Shown here: in pieces, positions 45,460-54,243 of the stretch
Position numbering within the stretch: position 1 is the stretch's first letter
Layout of the letters: each line of letters opens with the position of its first letter
Origin: Gulosibacter sp. 10
GTDB lineage: Bacteria > Actinomycetota > Actinomycetes > Actinomycetales > Microbacteriaceae
Direction: 5' to 3'
Length of the DNA stretch: 64,000 bases
NCBI RefSeq assembly: GCF_900163695.1
Contig: NZ_FUIC01000014.1
Coordinates: 1 to 64,000 of the forward strand
Translations under genes and position numbers: made by a program
Notes under the pieces: model-generated
What the model saw: only the letters and a program-made list of their open reading frames with translations
What the model was told of the DNA's origin: nothing
Database searches by the model: none

Positions 45460-46038
45460 TCAGTGCTCGAGCAGCGCGCCCAGGTCGACGTCGCGCCAGC
45501 GCTCGCCCATCGCGCGGATGCGCACGGCGCGGGGCTCGTCCTCGGGGGCGTCGGCTGCATCGGCTTCGTCGGCGGAGACAGCGGAGCCGGCAGCGGCAGA
45601 GGCGGCAACGGGCCCCTCCCCGCCGGCCCGCGGGCGGTCGATGACGACCTCGAGCCAGTCGTCCGCGAGCGCGGCCACGTACTCCGCCCCCCACTCGATC
45701 ACCGTGACCGAGGCCTCGAAATCCAGGTCGAGGTCGTCGAGCTCAAGCGCCGAGCCGAGCCGGTAGGCGTCCACGTGGATGAGCGCGGGCCCGCCCTCGA
45801 GCGAGGGGTGCGTCCGGGCGATCACGAACGTCGGGCTCGCGACCGTGCCCCGCACGCCCAGCGCCTCCCCGAGTCCCCGCACGAGCGTCGTCTTGCCTGC
45901 CCCGAGCGGCCCGGTGAGCACGAGCACGTCGCCCGCGCCCAGCAGTCCCGCGAGCCGGGCGCCGAACCGCTCCATCGCCTCCGCGGTGCGGAGCTCGCCC
46001 GCCGCCTCGCCCTGCGCTCCCCCGCCTGCCGTCGTCAT
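45460..46038 (-). CDS. tsaE: t6A ATPase TsaE
   Basis: The 192-residue P-loop ATPase has Walker A GPLGAGKTT (43-51), then SPTFVIARTHPSLEGG and IHVDAYRLGSALELDDLDLD, the standard TsaE block, and VIEWGAEY. It cycles the TsaBD complex. The C-terminal 50 residues are an Ala/Asp/Glu-rich extension beyond the usual 150 or so. ATG at 46038 overlaps the alr stop by 4 bases. Confidence 0.92.
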   Translation of the reverse strand: MTTAGGGAQGEAAGELRTAEAMERFGARLAGLLGAGDVLVLTGPLGAGKTTLVRGLGEALGVRGTVASPTFVIARTHPSLEGGPALIHVDAYRLGSALELDDLDLDFEASVTVIEWGAEYVAALADDWLEVVIDRPRAGGEGPVAASAAAGSAVSADEADAADAPEDEPRAVRIRAMGERWRDVDLGALLEH

Positions 46039-47894
46039 GCCTGCACCCCCTGGCTGCGGCTGCCGAAGCCGCGCGCGTCCACGTACGGCTCGCCGCTGTA
46101 GGCGCGCTCGACCCGCGAGCCGAGCGCGCCGCACAGCGCCTCCGCCGGCTGCCCCGTCCAGTCCGCCCAGTCGTGCAGGTCGGGCTCCCCGTCCCCGGAA
46201 CCCCACACCGTGACGAGCGCGCCGGGCCAGCAATCGATGTCGCCGAGGTCGACGACCACCTGGTCCATCGCCACGCGCCCCACCACGGGCACCGGGACGC
46301 CGTCCACGCACACCCGAGCGCGGCCGAACGCCGAGCGCGGGATCGCGTCCGCGTAGCCGAGCGGCACGAGCCCCAGCGTGGTCGGCGCCGCCGCGCGCCA
46401 CGCGTAGCCGTAGCTCACCGCCTGGCCGGGCTCGACGCGCTTGACGCCCAGCAGCTCGGTGTAGAGGCGGATCGCGGGGGCGCCGGCGGCGCGGTCGAAG
46501 CCGTAGATCGTCCGCGTCGCGTCGGGGGCGTCGGGCAGCAGCCGCGGATCGGATGCGCCGAGCTCGCGGAGCGCCTCGACCCCCGCCAACGAGCGCGCGA
46601 CGGGGCTCAGCCCCGCCTCGAGCACGAGCGGGAGCAGCACGTCGGCGCCGTGCCCGTACGCGTCCTCGCCGAGATCGACCGCCGCGCTCCAGCCGTCGAA
46701 CCGGGACCGGATGAGGTCGAGGTCGACGACGGCGCGCCGCACCGGGGCGAGCACGCCGGGCACCCGGTTGCCGTCCCCCAGCGCGAGCTGCAGCGGCTCC
46801 GGCTCGAGATAGGCCCGGTGGATGCGCCCGCTCAGCCGCGTGGTCACCTCGTAGTTGATGGTCCCGGCGGCAGCGGCCCAGTCGTCGGCCGTGGCCGAGC
46901 GATCCGGCGCGCGGTCGATGAGGACGACGGTGCGTTCGGCGCCGTCGTCCACGAGCTCGAGGGCCGGCGCCGCGGCGGGGTCGTCGGCGGGCTCGAGCAG
47001 CGTCCGGGACGGCTCGACGCGCACCGCGCGCCAGCGCTCGCCGCGGTCGTCCGCGAGCGCGGGCAGGTCGTGGAGGATGGGCGGCAGCCCGGCCGCGCTG
47101 CCGACGGGGGTGCACCACCCGGCGCCGGCCGTCTCCGCGTCCTCCGCCGAGAGCCTGCGGATGGGGGCGCGCAGCTGCAGCGCCGGGCGCAGCTCGATCC
47201 CCGGGTCCTGCTCGGGGCCGAAGGGCGAGAGGCCGTAGAGCCCGATCCCGAGCCGAACGAAGTCGTATCGCGCCTGGGGGTACTGCAGCGCCGCGCCCGT
47301 GGCGGCGAGGTGGCGCCGCTCGGGCTCGAGCCCCACCTCGTGCGCGAGCCGCCAGGCGCGGTCGAACTCGGCGATCTGCGCGAGGTCGGCGTCGGCCCCC
47401 GCGCCCGCGAGGTGGCTGAAGACCCCCGCGACGCGGATGCGCCCGGCCCGCTCGAGCTCGAGCGCCTGGGCGAAGAGCGCCCGCCAGTCGCAGGCCCGGG
47501 CGCCGTTGCGCCCCAGCCCCGTGTCGAGCTTGAGGTGCACGCGCGCCGGACGGCCCGCGGAGGCGCTGTCGCCGAGCAGCGCGAGCGAGTCGAAGGAGGA
47601 GAGGCCCACTTCGAGGCCGGCCTCGAGCACCGCGTCCCAGTCCTGCTGCGGCGAGTGCAGCCACGCGAGGATCGGGGCGGCGATGCCCGCGTCGCGGAGG
47701 GCGATGCCCTCGCGCGCGTCCGCGACGCCGATCATGGGCGCCCCGGCGCCCGCCACGGCCTGCGCGACCGCGAGCGCGCCGTGCCCGTACGCGTCGGCCT
47801 TGACCACGGGGACGATGTCGACGTCGAGCACCCGCCGGAACTCGCGGTAGTTGGCTCGGATGGCGTCGAGATCGATTTCGATGACCGGATTCAC
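46035..47894 (-). CDS. alr: alanine racemase, fused tandem form (N1-C1'-N2'-C2)
   Basis: This PLP enzyme interconverts L- and D-alanine for peptidoglycan. At 619 residues it is far longer than the usual 360-400. Residues 1-225 are an intact Alr barrel (Lys32 in VVKADAYGHG, Arg129 in LKLDTGLGRNG, VRLGIGLYG at 213-221). Residues 230-363 look like a worn Alr C-domain: the catalytic-Tyr motif is absent, but the closing block DDWAAAAGTINYEVTTRLSGR survives. Residues 387-446 resemble a second, shortened barrel N-terminus where Lys is lost (LGEDAYGHG). Residues 475-600 are an intact C-domain (Tyr495 in VSYGYAW; AMDQVVVDLGD). Because Alr active sites use Lys of one subunit and Tyr of the other, N1 and C2 could make one complete site. 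Confidence 0.88.
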   Translation of the reverse strand: MNPVIEIDLDAIRANYREFRRVLDVDIVPVVKADAYGHGALAVAQAVAGAGAPMIGVADAREGIALRDAGIAAPILAWLHSPQQDWDAVLEAGLEVGLSSFDSLALLGDSASAGRPARVHLKLDTGLGRNGARACDWRALFAQALELERAGRIRVAGVFSHLAGAGADADLAQIAEFDRAWRLAHEVGLEPERRHLAATGAALQYPQARYDFVRLGIGLYGLSPFGPEQDPGIELRPALQLRAPIRRLSAEDAETAGAGWCTPVGSAAGLPPILHDLPALADDRGERWRAVRVEPSRTLLEPADDPAAAPALELVDDGAERTVVLIDRAPDRSATADDWAAAAGTINYEVTTRLSGRIHRAYLEPEPLQLALGDGNRVPGVLAPVRRAVVDLDLIRSRFDGWSAAVDLGEDAYGHGADVLLPLVLEAGLSPVARSLAGVEALRELGASDPRLLPDAPDATRTIYGFDRAAGAPAIRLYTELLGVKRVEPGQAVSYGYAWRAAAPTTLGLVPLGYADAIPRSAFGRARVCVDGVPVPVVGRVAMDQVVVDLGDIDCWPGALVTVWGSGDGEPDLHDWADWTGQPAEALCGALGSRVERAYSGEPYVDARGFGSRSQGVQA

Positions 47895-47926
47895 GCGGCG
47901 CTCCCTTTCTCACGTCGCAGCAAAGC

Positions 47927-48298
47927 CTACGCCCGCGACCTGTCCGGATCGCCGCGCTCGGCCACCACGAAGGCGGTCGCGAAGCTGCGATCGTGCGAGA
48001 GCGAGAGGTGCAGCTCGGCGACGCCGAGCCGGCCCAGCACCTCGCGCAGCCGCGGGCCCATCGCGAACTCGGGCGCCTGCAGGTGGTTGCGGCGCACCTC
48101 GAGGTCGAGCAGCGTCAGGCCGTTCAGGCCGCGGAGCGCCTTGACGGCCGCCTCGCGCGCCGCGAACCGGGCCGCGACCGAGGCGAGCGGGAGCTCGAGC
48201 TCGGCCGACGTGAACACGCGCCCGCGGAATCTCTCATCCGCGAGCGCGCGCTCCACCCGGCTCAGCTCGACGGTGTCGACGCCGATGCCGAAGATCAC
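47927..48298 (-). CDS. acpS: holo-[acyl-carrier-protein] synthase
   Basis: The 123-residue enzyme transfers 4'-phosphopantetheine from CoA to acyl carrier proteins. The Mg-binding and core motifs are present: GIGVDTVELSRVERAL near the start and RFAAREAAVKAL in the middle. LHLSLSHDRSFATAFVV closes the fold. It lies between glmS and alr in one leftward run. Confidence 0.9.
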   Translation of the reverse strand: MIFGIGVDTVELSRVERALADERFRGRVFTSAELELPLASVAARFAAREAAVKALRGLNGLTLLDLEVRRNHLQAPEFAMGPRLREVLGRLGVAELHLSLSHDRSFATAFVVAERGDPDRSRA

Positions 48299-48304
48299 TG
48301 CCGG

Positions 48305-50155
48305 TTACTCGACCGTGACGGACTTCGCCAGGTTGCGCGGCTGGTCCACGTCGAGGCCCTTCGCGGTCGAGAGCTCGAGCGCGAAGATCTGCAGCGGCAC
48401 GACCCGGAGGAAGGGCTCGAAGAACTTCGAGGTCGGGGGCATCGCGAAGACCTCGTCCGAGTACGGCAGCACCGAGGCGTCGCCGGCCTCGGCGACCGTC
48501 AGCACGCGGGCGCCGCGGGCGCGGATCTCCTCGATGTTCGAGACGATCTTGGCGTGCAGGCCGTCCTCGTGGCGGGGGCTCGGGACGAGCACGAACACGG
48601 GCTGGCCGGGCTCGATGAGCGCGATCGGGCCGTGCTTGAGCTCGCCCGCGGCGAAGCCCTCGGCGTGGATGTACGCGATCTCCTTGAGCTTGAGCGCGCC
48701 CTCGAGCGCGATCGGGTAGCCCGTGTGGCGGCCGAGGAAGAGCACCGAGCGGGTGTCGGACATCCAGTTCGCGAGCGTCGCGATGCGCTCGTGCTCCTCG
48801 AGCGCCTCGCGGAGCTTGTCGGGGATGGCCTGGAACTCCTCGGCGATCTCGGCGATCGCCTCATCCGCGAGCGTGCCGCGGACCTTCGCGACGTGCAGGC
48901 CGAGCAGGTAGATCGCGGCGATCTGCGCCACGAACGCCTTGGTCGAGGCCACCGCGACCTCGGGGCCGGCGTAGGTGTAGACGACCGCGTCGGATTCGCG
49001 CGGGATGGTGGCGCCCTGCGTGTTGCAGATCGAGATGGTCTTGGCCCCGGCCTCGCGCACGTAGCGCACGGCCATGAGCGTATCCATCGTCTCGCCGGAC
49101 TGCGAGAGCGACACGACGAGGGTGCGGTCGTCGATGACCGGGTCGCGGTAGCGGAACTCGTGCGCGAGCTCGACCGAGACGGGGATGCGGCTCCACTGCT
49201 CGAGCGCGTAGGCGCCCGTGAGGCCCGAGTAGTAGGCGGTGCCGCAGGCGATGAGCAGGATGCGGTCGATGTCGCGGAAGTACTCCTCCGAGAGCGACTC
49301 GAGGTCGGGCAGGTGCACCGTGCCCTCGGCGATGCGGCCGCGGATGGTGTTCTCGACGGCCTCGGGGTCCTCGGCGATCTCCTTCGCCATGAACGAGGAC
49401 CAGCCGCCCTTCTCGGCGGCGGAGGCGTCCCAGTCGACCTCGAAGGCCTCGCCCTCGGCCGGCTGCCCGTCGAAGGTGGTGATCTCCACCGAGTCCTTGC
49501 GCACGACCACGACCTGCGCCTGACCGACGGCGATCGCGCGGGGGGTGTGCTCGACGAAGGCCGCGACGTCCGAGCCGAGGAAGTTCTCGCCCTCGCCGAG
49601 GCCGATGACCAGCGGGGAGTTGAGGCGCGCGCCGACGATGACGTCGGGCTGGTTCGCGTGCACGGCGAGCAGCGTGAACGCGCCCTCGAGGCGGGTCACG
49701 ACGGCGCGGAACGCCTGCTCGAGGTCCTGCGTGCGCGCGTACTCGCGGCCGATGAGCTGCGCGGCGACCTCGGTGTCGGTCTCCGAGAGCAGCTCCACGC
49801 CGGCGTCGAGGAGCTCTTCGCGGAGCTCCGCGAAGTTCTCGATGATGCCGTTGTGGATGACGGCCAGGTTGCCGCCGTCCGCGAGGTGGGGATGGGCGTT
49901 CTCATCGTTCGGCGCACCGTGGGTGGCCCAACGGGTGTGCCCGATGCCGATGTTGCCATCCGCCAGCGGGTGAGCCTGCAGATCGTCCCGGAGGACCTGC
50001 AGCTTGCCGGCGCGCTTGCGGTGGTGCAGCGCGCCTTCGGCATCCACTACGGCGATTCCCGCCGAGTCGTAGCCACGGTATTCGAGTCGGCCGAGGCCGC
50101 CGAGAAGGATGTCCTGGCTGAGCCGGTCTCCGACATATCCAACGATTCCACACAT
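48305..50155 (-). CDS. glmS: glutamine-fructose-6-phosphate aminotransferase (isomerizing)
   Basis: The 616-residue enzyme makes glucosamine-6-phosphate from fructose-6-phosphate and glutamine. The Ntn glutaminase half starts MCGIVGYVG (Cys2 nucleophile) with HTRWATHG and HNGIIENF. Two SIS domains follow (IACGTAYYSGL; SLSQSGETMDT; FLGRHTGYPIALEGALKLKE), and the protein ends NLAKSVTVE as expected. It is first in the glmS-acpS-alr-tsaE-tsaB-rimI/tsaD run and is divergent from coaA across 93 bases. Confidence 0.96.
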   Translation of the reverse strand: MCGIVGYVGDRLSQDILLGGLGRLEYRGYDSAGIAVVDAEGALHHRKRAGKLQVLRDDLQAHPLADGNIGIGHTRWATHGAPNDENAHPHLADGGNLAVIHNGIIENFAELREELLDAGVELLSETDTEVAAQLIGREYARTQDLEQAFRAVVTRLEGAFTLLAVHANQPDVIVGARLNSPLVIGLGEGENFLGSDVAAFVEHTPRAIAVGQAQVVVVRKDSVEITTFDGQPAEGEAFEVDWDASAAEKGGWSSFMAKEIAEDPEAVENTIRGRIAEGTVHLPDLESLSEEYFRDIDRILLIACGTAYYSGLTGAYALEQWSRIPVSVELAHEFRYRDPVIDDRTLVVSLSQSGETMDTLMAVRYVREAGAKTISICNTQGATIPRESDAVVYTYAGPEVAVASTKAFVAQIAAIYLLGLHVAKVRGTLADEAIAEIAEEFQAIPDKLREALEEHERIATLANWMSDTRSVLFLGRHTGYPIALEGALKLKEIAYIHAEGFAAGELKHGPIALIEPGQPVFVLVPSPRHEDGLHAKIVSNIEEIRARGARVLTVAEAGDASVLPYSDEVFAMPPTSKFFEPFLRVVPLQIFALELSTAKGLDVDQPRNLAKSVTVE

Positions 50156-50233
50156 GGCGACCAGTATTGCACCCGTTGCCGTGCGCAACGGCATCCGGCT
50201 CCCCGGCCGGTCGGCATCGGCCGTCCGCGGCAC

Positions 50234-50239
50234 TAGACT
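50234..50239 (+). promoter_or_regulatory. -10 element of coaA
   Basis: TAGACT ends 9 bases before the coaA ATG, leaving room for a leader of only about 2-3 bases and no SD. Confidence 0.4.
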
Positions 50240-50248
50240 GGGTGCATC

Positions 50249-51202
50249 ATGTCCCTTCTCGGCCGACGCGAAGCCCCGCGGTGGTCGACGCCTTTCCTCG
50301 AGGTGGAGCGCGCCGACTGGGCCGAACTGGCGCCCGCGACTCCGCTCGCCCTCGACGAGACCGACGTCGCCCGACTGCGCGGGCTCGGCGACCCCATCGA
50401 CATCGACGAGGTGCGCGAGGTGTACGTGCCGCTCTCGCGGCTGCTCAACATCCACATCGCCAACGCGCGGGAGCTGCGGCGCTCCACGACCTCCTTCCTC
50501 GGCAAGCGCGCGGCGCCGACGCCGTTCGTGATCGGCGTCGCGGGATCGGTGGCCGTGGGCAAGTCGACCGTGGCGCGCCTGCTGCGCGAGCTGCTGCGGC
50601 GCTGGGAGGACACCCCGAGGGTCGAGCTCATCACGACCGACGGCTTCCTCTACCCCAACGAGGAGCTGCAGCGGCGCGGCATCATGCACCGCAAGGGCTT
50701 CCCGGAGTCCTACGACCGGCGCGCGCTGCTGCGCTTCGTGACGCAGGTGAAGTCGGGGGCGCCCGAGGTGCGCGCGCCGTTCTACTCGCACATGGTCTAC
50801 AACATCGTGCCCGACGCCGAGATCGTCGTGAACTCGCCCGACGTGCTCATCGTCGAGGGCCTCAACGTGCTGCAGCCGCCTGCGAAGGAGCACGGGCTCG
50901 CGCTCAGCGACATGTTCGACTTCTCGATCTACGTGGATGCGCGCACCGACGACATCTCGCGCTGGTACGAGGATCGCTTCCTGCGGCTGCAGAAGGGCGC
51001 CTTCGCGAACCCCTCCTCGTACTTCCGCCGCTACGCGGACCTCTCCCAGGAGGAGGCGCTCGCCACCGCGCGGCGGATCTGGCGGAGCATCAACCTGCCG
51101 AACCTCGAGCAGAACGTGCTGCCCACCCGTTCCCGGGCGCGCCTGATCCTGCGGAAGGCGCCCGATCACTCGGTGGACCGGGTGCTGCTGCGCAAGCTGT
51201 AG
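50249..51202 (+). CDS. coaA: type I pantothenate kinase
   Basis: The 317-residue kinase phosphorylates pantothenate, the first step of CoA synthesis. It shows the CoaA pattern: [25 protein letters not shown], a P-loop [12 protein letters not shown] (96-107), [32 protein letters not shown] and VEGLNVLQP. The short -10 to ATG distance predicts an almost leaderless mRNA. Confidence 0.95.
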   Translation: MSLLGRREAPRWSTPFLEVERADWAELAPATPLALDETDVARLRGLGDPIDIDEVREVYVPLSRLLNIHIANARELRRSTTSFLGKRAAPTPFVIGVAGSVAVGKSTVARLLRELLRRWEDTPRVELITTDGFLYPNEELQRRGIMHRKGFPESYDRRALLRFVTQVKSGAPEVRAPFYSHMVYNIVPDAEIVVNSPDVLIVEGLNVLQPPAKEHGLALSDMFDFSIYVDARTDDISRWYEDRFLRLQKGAFANPSSYFRRYADLSQEEALATARRIWRSINLPNLEQNVLPTRSRARLILRKAPDHSVDRVLLRKL

Positions 51203-51228
51203 CCCGGCGGCGGCCCCGCCAGGCCCCG

Positions 51229-51990
51229 CTACACCCTGTGGTAGGCGACGTAGGGGCCCTCCGGCCCCTCGAGCACGCGCACCGGGGTGCAGAAGACCTC
51301 GCTGAGCACCTCGTCCTTGATGATGGTGTCCGGGGCGCCGTGCCGCACGATCTTGCCGTCCGCCATCGCGACGATGTAGTCGGCGTAGGAGGCGGCGAAG
51401 TTGATGTCGTGCAGCACGATGACGATCGTGCGGCCGAGCTCGTCGGCGGCCTCGCGCAGCATCCGCATCATCTGCACCGAGTGCTGCGCGTCGAGGTTGT
51501 TGAGCGGCTCGTCGAGCAGCAGGTACTCGGTGTCCTGCGCGAGCACCATCGCCACGTAGGCGCGCTGGCGCTGCCCGCCCGAGAGCTCGTCGAGGAAGCG
51601 GTTCTCGAGGGCCGTGAGGTTGAGGAAGTCCACCGCGCGCGAGATCTGGTCCTCGTCCTCCTGCGTCAGCCGGCCGCCGCTGTAGGGGAAGCGCCCGAAG
51701 CTCACGAGCTGGCGCACCGTCAGGCGGGTGACGAAGTGGTTCTCCTGCCGGAGGATCGAGATGACCTTCGCGATCTCCTTCGAGGGCGTCGCGTGCACGT
51801 CCCGGCCGCCGACCTCGATGGTGCCGTCGTCGGGCCGCTGCAGCCGCCCGATCATCGTGAGCAGGGTGGACTTGCCCGCGCCGTTCGGCCCGACGAGGGC
51901 GACCACGCCGCCCCGGGGCAGGTCGATCGAGACCGGTCCGATCTCGGTCTCCGCGCTGTACCGCTTCACGACATTGCTGACCCGGATCAC
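51229..51990 (-). CDS. ferric-siderophore ABC importer, ATPase
   Basis: The 253-residue FepC/FecE-type ATPase has Walker A GPNGAGKST, Q-loop LRQENHFVTRLTV, signature LSGGQRQRAYVA, Walker B LLLDEPLNNLD and H-loop LHDINFAASYAD. The GTG start at 51990 overlaps the permease stop by 4 bases. It is last in the operon binding protein-permease-permease-ATPase. It converges on coaA across 26 bases. Confidence 0.92.
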   Translation of the reverse strand: MIRVSNVVKRYSAETEIGPVSIDLPRGGVVALVGPNGAGKSTLLTMIGRLQRPDDGTIEVGGRDVHATPSKEIAKVISILRQENHFVTRLTVRQLVSFGRFPYSGGRLTQEDEDQISRAVDFLNLTALENRFLDELSGGQRQRAYVAMVLAQDTEYLLLDEPLNNLDAQHSVQMMRMLREAADELGRTIVIVLHDINFAASYADYIVAMADGKIVRHGAPDTIIKDEVLSEVFCTPVRVLEGPEGPYVAYHRV

Positions 51991-53078
51991 AGGCGTCCCT
52001 TTCTGAGTACGACGATGAGGAAGACCCCGCCGCCGATGAGTTCGATGATGATGCCGACCGCGTCGACGAGCGTGAGCACGTGGCGGAGGAGGAAGTATGC
52101 GCCGGCGAGCATGCAGTAGCCCACGAGCCAGGCCACGGGCAGGATGCGCCGGTGGTCGTAGGAGTCCACCAGCGAGTACGCGAGGGTGGCGCTGAGGAAC
52201 CCGAGGAAGGTGAGCGGGCCGACGAGCGAGGTGGACATGGCCATGAGGATCGCGACGAGGGTGAGCATGAGCATCACCTGGCGCTTGTGGTTCAGGCCGA
52301 GGTTGGCCGAGATGTCCGCGCCAAGCCCGATGACGTTGAGCCGCGGGGCGAGCAGCCAGATGCTCAGGCCCACGAGCGCGCACACGGGGATGACGACGAT
52401 GAAGTTGTCGGTGTCTGCGTTCGACACGTTGCCGAACATCTTCGCCGAGAGGATGTCGAATTCGTTCGGGTCGAGCATGCGCTGCATGAACGAGGAGATC
52501 GCGCCCATGCCGCCGCCGAGCACGATGCCGACGAGCAGCATCACGTGGAGGTTGCCGAACCGGCCGCTCAGCAGCCATGAGTACAGGAGCACCGCGAAGA
52601 GCACCATCACCGACACCTGCAGCACGAAGGTGCCGATATTCGACATGCCGCTCAGCCCGGTGACGCCGAAGAAGTACACCACCGAGGTCTGCACGAGGAC
52701 GTACATCGACTCGAAGCCGATGATGGATGGCGTGATGATGCGGTTGTTCGTCGCGGTCTGGAACGCGACCGTGCCGAAGGCCTGGCAGAAGGTCACCACG
52801 AGGATCACGACCACCGCCGTCACGCGCATCTTCGCGACGCGCCACCACTTCTCGGTGAGGAACTCCTGCTTGTTGTCCCAGCCGAGGAGGCCGATGGTGA
52901 TGAGCACCGCCAGCACGGCGAGGCCGATGAGGATCGCGTAGTAGCGGCGCCGGCGCTTCGCGCTGACGAAGGGGCCGACCGAGCGGGTCTCGTCGGCGGC
53001 GGCGAACGCGTCGGTCGCGCGGCGCTCGACGGAGGCGCGAGTCGCGCCGGCCGGAGCGCCCGGTGTGGTCTCAGGCAT
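51987..53078 (-). CDS. ferric-siderophore ABC importer, FecCD-type permease 2
   Basis: The 363-residue permease has a 50-residue cytoplasmic N-terminus and nine or ten helices. Family markers are QTATNNRIITPSIIGFESMY and GADISANLGLNHKRQ in the coupling loop, then GPLTFLGFLSATLAYSLV. It pairs with the permease encoded at 53071, with an 8-base gene overlap. In order and wording the system is close to the YclNOPQ/FatBCD type for catecholate or petrobactin-like siderophores. Confidence 0.9.
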   Translation of the reverse strand: MPETTPGAPAGATRASVERRATDAFAAADETRSVGPFVSAKRRRRYYAILIGLAVLAVLITIGLLGWDNKQEFLTEKWWRVAKMRVTAVVVILVVTFCQAFGTVAFQTATNNRIITPSIIGFESMYVLVQTSVVYFFGVTGLSGMSNIGTFVLQVSVMVLFAVLLYSWLLSGRFGNLHVMLLVGIVLGGGMGAISSFMQRMLDPNEFDILSAKMFGNVSNADTDNFIVVIPVCALVGLSIWLLAPRLNVIGLGADISANLGLNHKRQVMLMLTLVAILMAMSTSLVGPLTFLGFLSATLAYSLVDSYDHRRILPVAWLVGYCMLAGAYFLLRHVLTLVDAVGIIIELIGGGVFLIVVLRKGRL

Positions 53079-54114
53079 GGTTGGGCTTTCGCTGGTTCAC
53101 GAGCATGAGGATGAACACGGCGGCGCCGACGACGCCGAGGACGAGCGATACCGGCACCTCGAAGGGCATGATCACGACGCGGCCGATGAGGTCGCAGACC
53201 GTGACGATCCAGATGCCGGCGAGGAACACCCACGGGATGTTCGTGCGCAGGTTGTCGCCCCGGACCATCGAGACGATGTTCGGCACGATCAGGCCGATGA
53301 AGGGCAGGTTGCCGATGACGACGGTGACGACGCCCGTGACGATCGAGACGAGCCCCACCCCGAGCAGCACGACCCGCTCGTAGTTGAGGCCCACATTGGT
53401 GGCGACCTCCTTGCCGAGGCCGGCGACCGTGAACCGGTCGGCGATGATCACGATGAGGATCGCCACCGCGAGCACGATCCACAGCGGCTCGTAGCGGCCG
53501 ACCTCGATGCCGCCGAAGCGTCCCTGGAACCAGGCGCCGATGACCTGGAGCAGGTTGAGCTGCATCGCGATGAAGGTGGACACCGCGCCGATCACCGCGC
53601 CGAACATGATGCCGACGATGGGCACGATGAGCGAGGACTTGAGCGTGACCCGGCGCAGGAAGGCGAAGAAGATCATGGTACCGATGAAGGCGAACACGAT
53701 GGCGACGACCATCTTGGTCATCACCCCGGCGCCCGGCCAGACGGCGTAGGTGAGGAGCAGGCCGAGCCCGGCCCACTCGGTCGTCCCGACGGTGGAGGGC
53801 TCGACGAACCGGTTCTGCGTCATGAGCTGCATCACGAGTCCGGCCATCGCCATGCTCGCGCCCGCGAGCACGAGCGCGACGGTGCGGGGGATGCGGGTGA
53901 TCCAGAGGAACTCGTGCCCGCGGCCCTCGGTGTCGCCGAGGTCGGCGACACCCGTGAGCACCGAGACCACCAGCAGGCCCAGGGTTGCGATGATCGCGAT
54001 CGTGAGGGGCATCGCCCGGCGGATGGGCGAGCGCGGCGGCGCATCCGCCCGGACGAGGGCTCGGCTGTGCGCGTTCGTGACGCGCGGCGCCGGCGTGCTG
54101 TTCGGTGAAGTCAT
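53071..54114 (-). CDS. ferric-siderophore ABC importer, FecCD-type permease 1
   Basis: The 347-residue permease has a basic N-terminus followed by nine or ten helices. It carries RIPRTVALVLAGASMAMAGLVMQ, QNRFVEPSTVGTTEWAGLG, GKEVATNVGLNYERV (ATPase-coupling loop) and LPFIGLIVPNIV, all standard for FecCD permeases. It follows the binding-protein gene after a hairpin that may reduce expression of the distal genes. Confidence 0.9.
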   Translation of the reverse strand: MTSPNSTPAPRVTNAHSRALVRADAPPRSPIRRAMPLTIAIIATLGLLVVSVLTGVADLGDTEGRGHEFLWITRIPRTVALVLAGASMAMAGLVMQLMTQNRFVEPSTVGTTEWAGLGLLLTYAVWPGAGVMTKMVVAIVFAFIGTMIFFAFLRRVTLKSSLIVPIVGIMFGAVIGAVSTFIAMQLNLLQVIGAWFQGRFGGIEVGRYEPLWIVLAVAILIVIIADRFTVAGLGKEVATNVGLNYERVVLLGVGLVSIVTGVVTVVIGNLPFIGLIVPNIVSMVRGDNLRTNIPWVFLAGIWIVTVCDLIGRVVIMPFEVPVSLVLGVVGAAVFILMLVNQRKPNHA

Positions 54115-54180
54115 AGTGGTGTGTGCGGGTTCTGTGAGAGCCGAGAACCGGCGGCGATGGGCATGGCGCCGAACGGCCCG

Positions 54181-54220
54181 GCGGCACCGTCTCGGCTCGG
54201 ACGAGTCGGGACGGTGCCGC
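54181..54220 (-). terminator. intra-operon hairpin after the binding-protein gene
   Basis: GCGGCACCGTC (54181-54191) and GACGGTGCCGC (54210-54220) form a perfect 11-bp stem between the binding-protein and permease genes. Such partial terminators or RNA-stabilising stems let the binding protein be made in excess. Confidence 0.55.
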
Positions 54221-54243
54221 AGGGGTGGTTCAACGGAGCGGGA

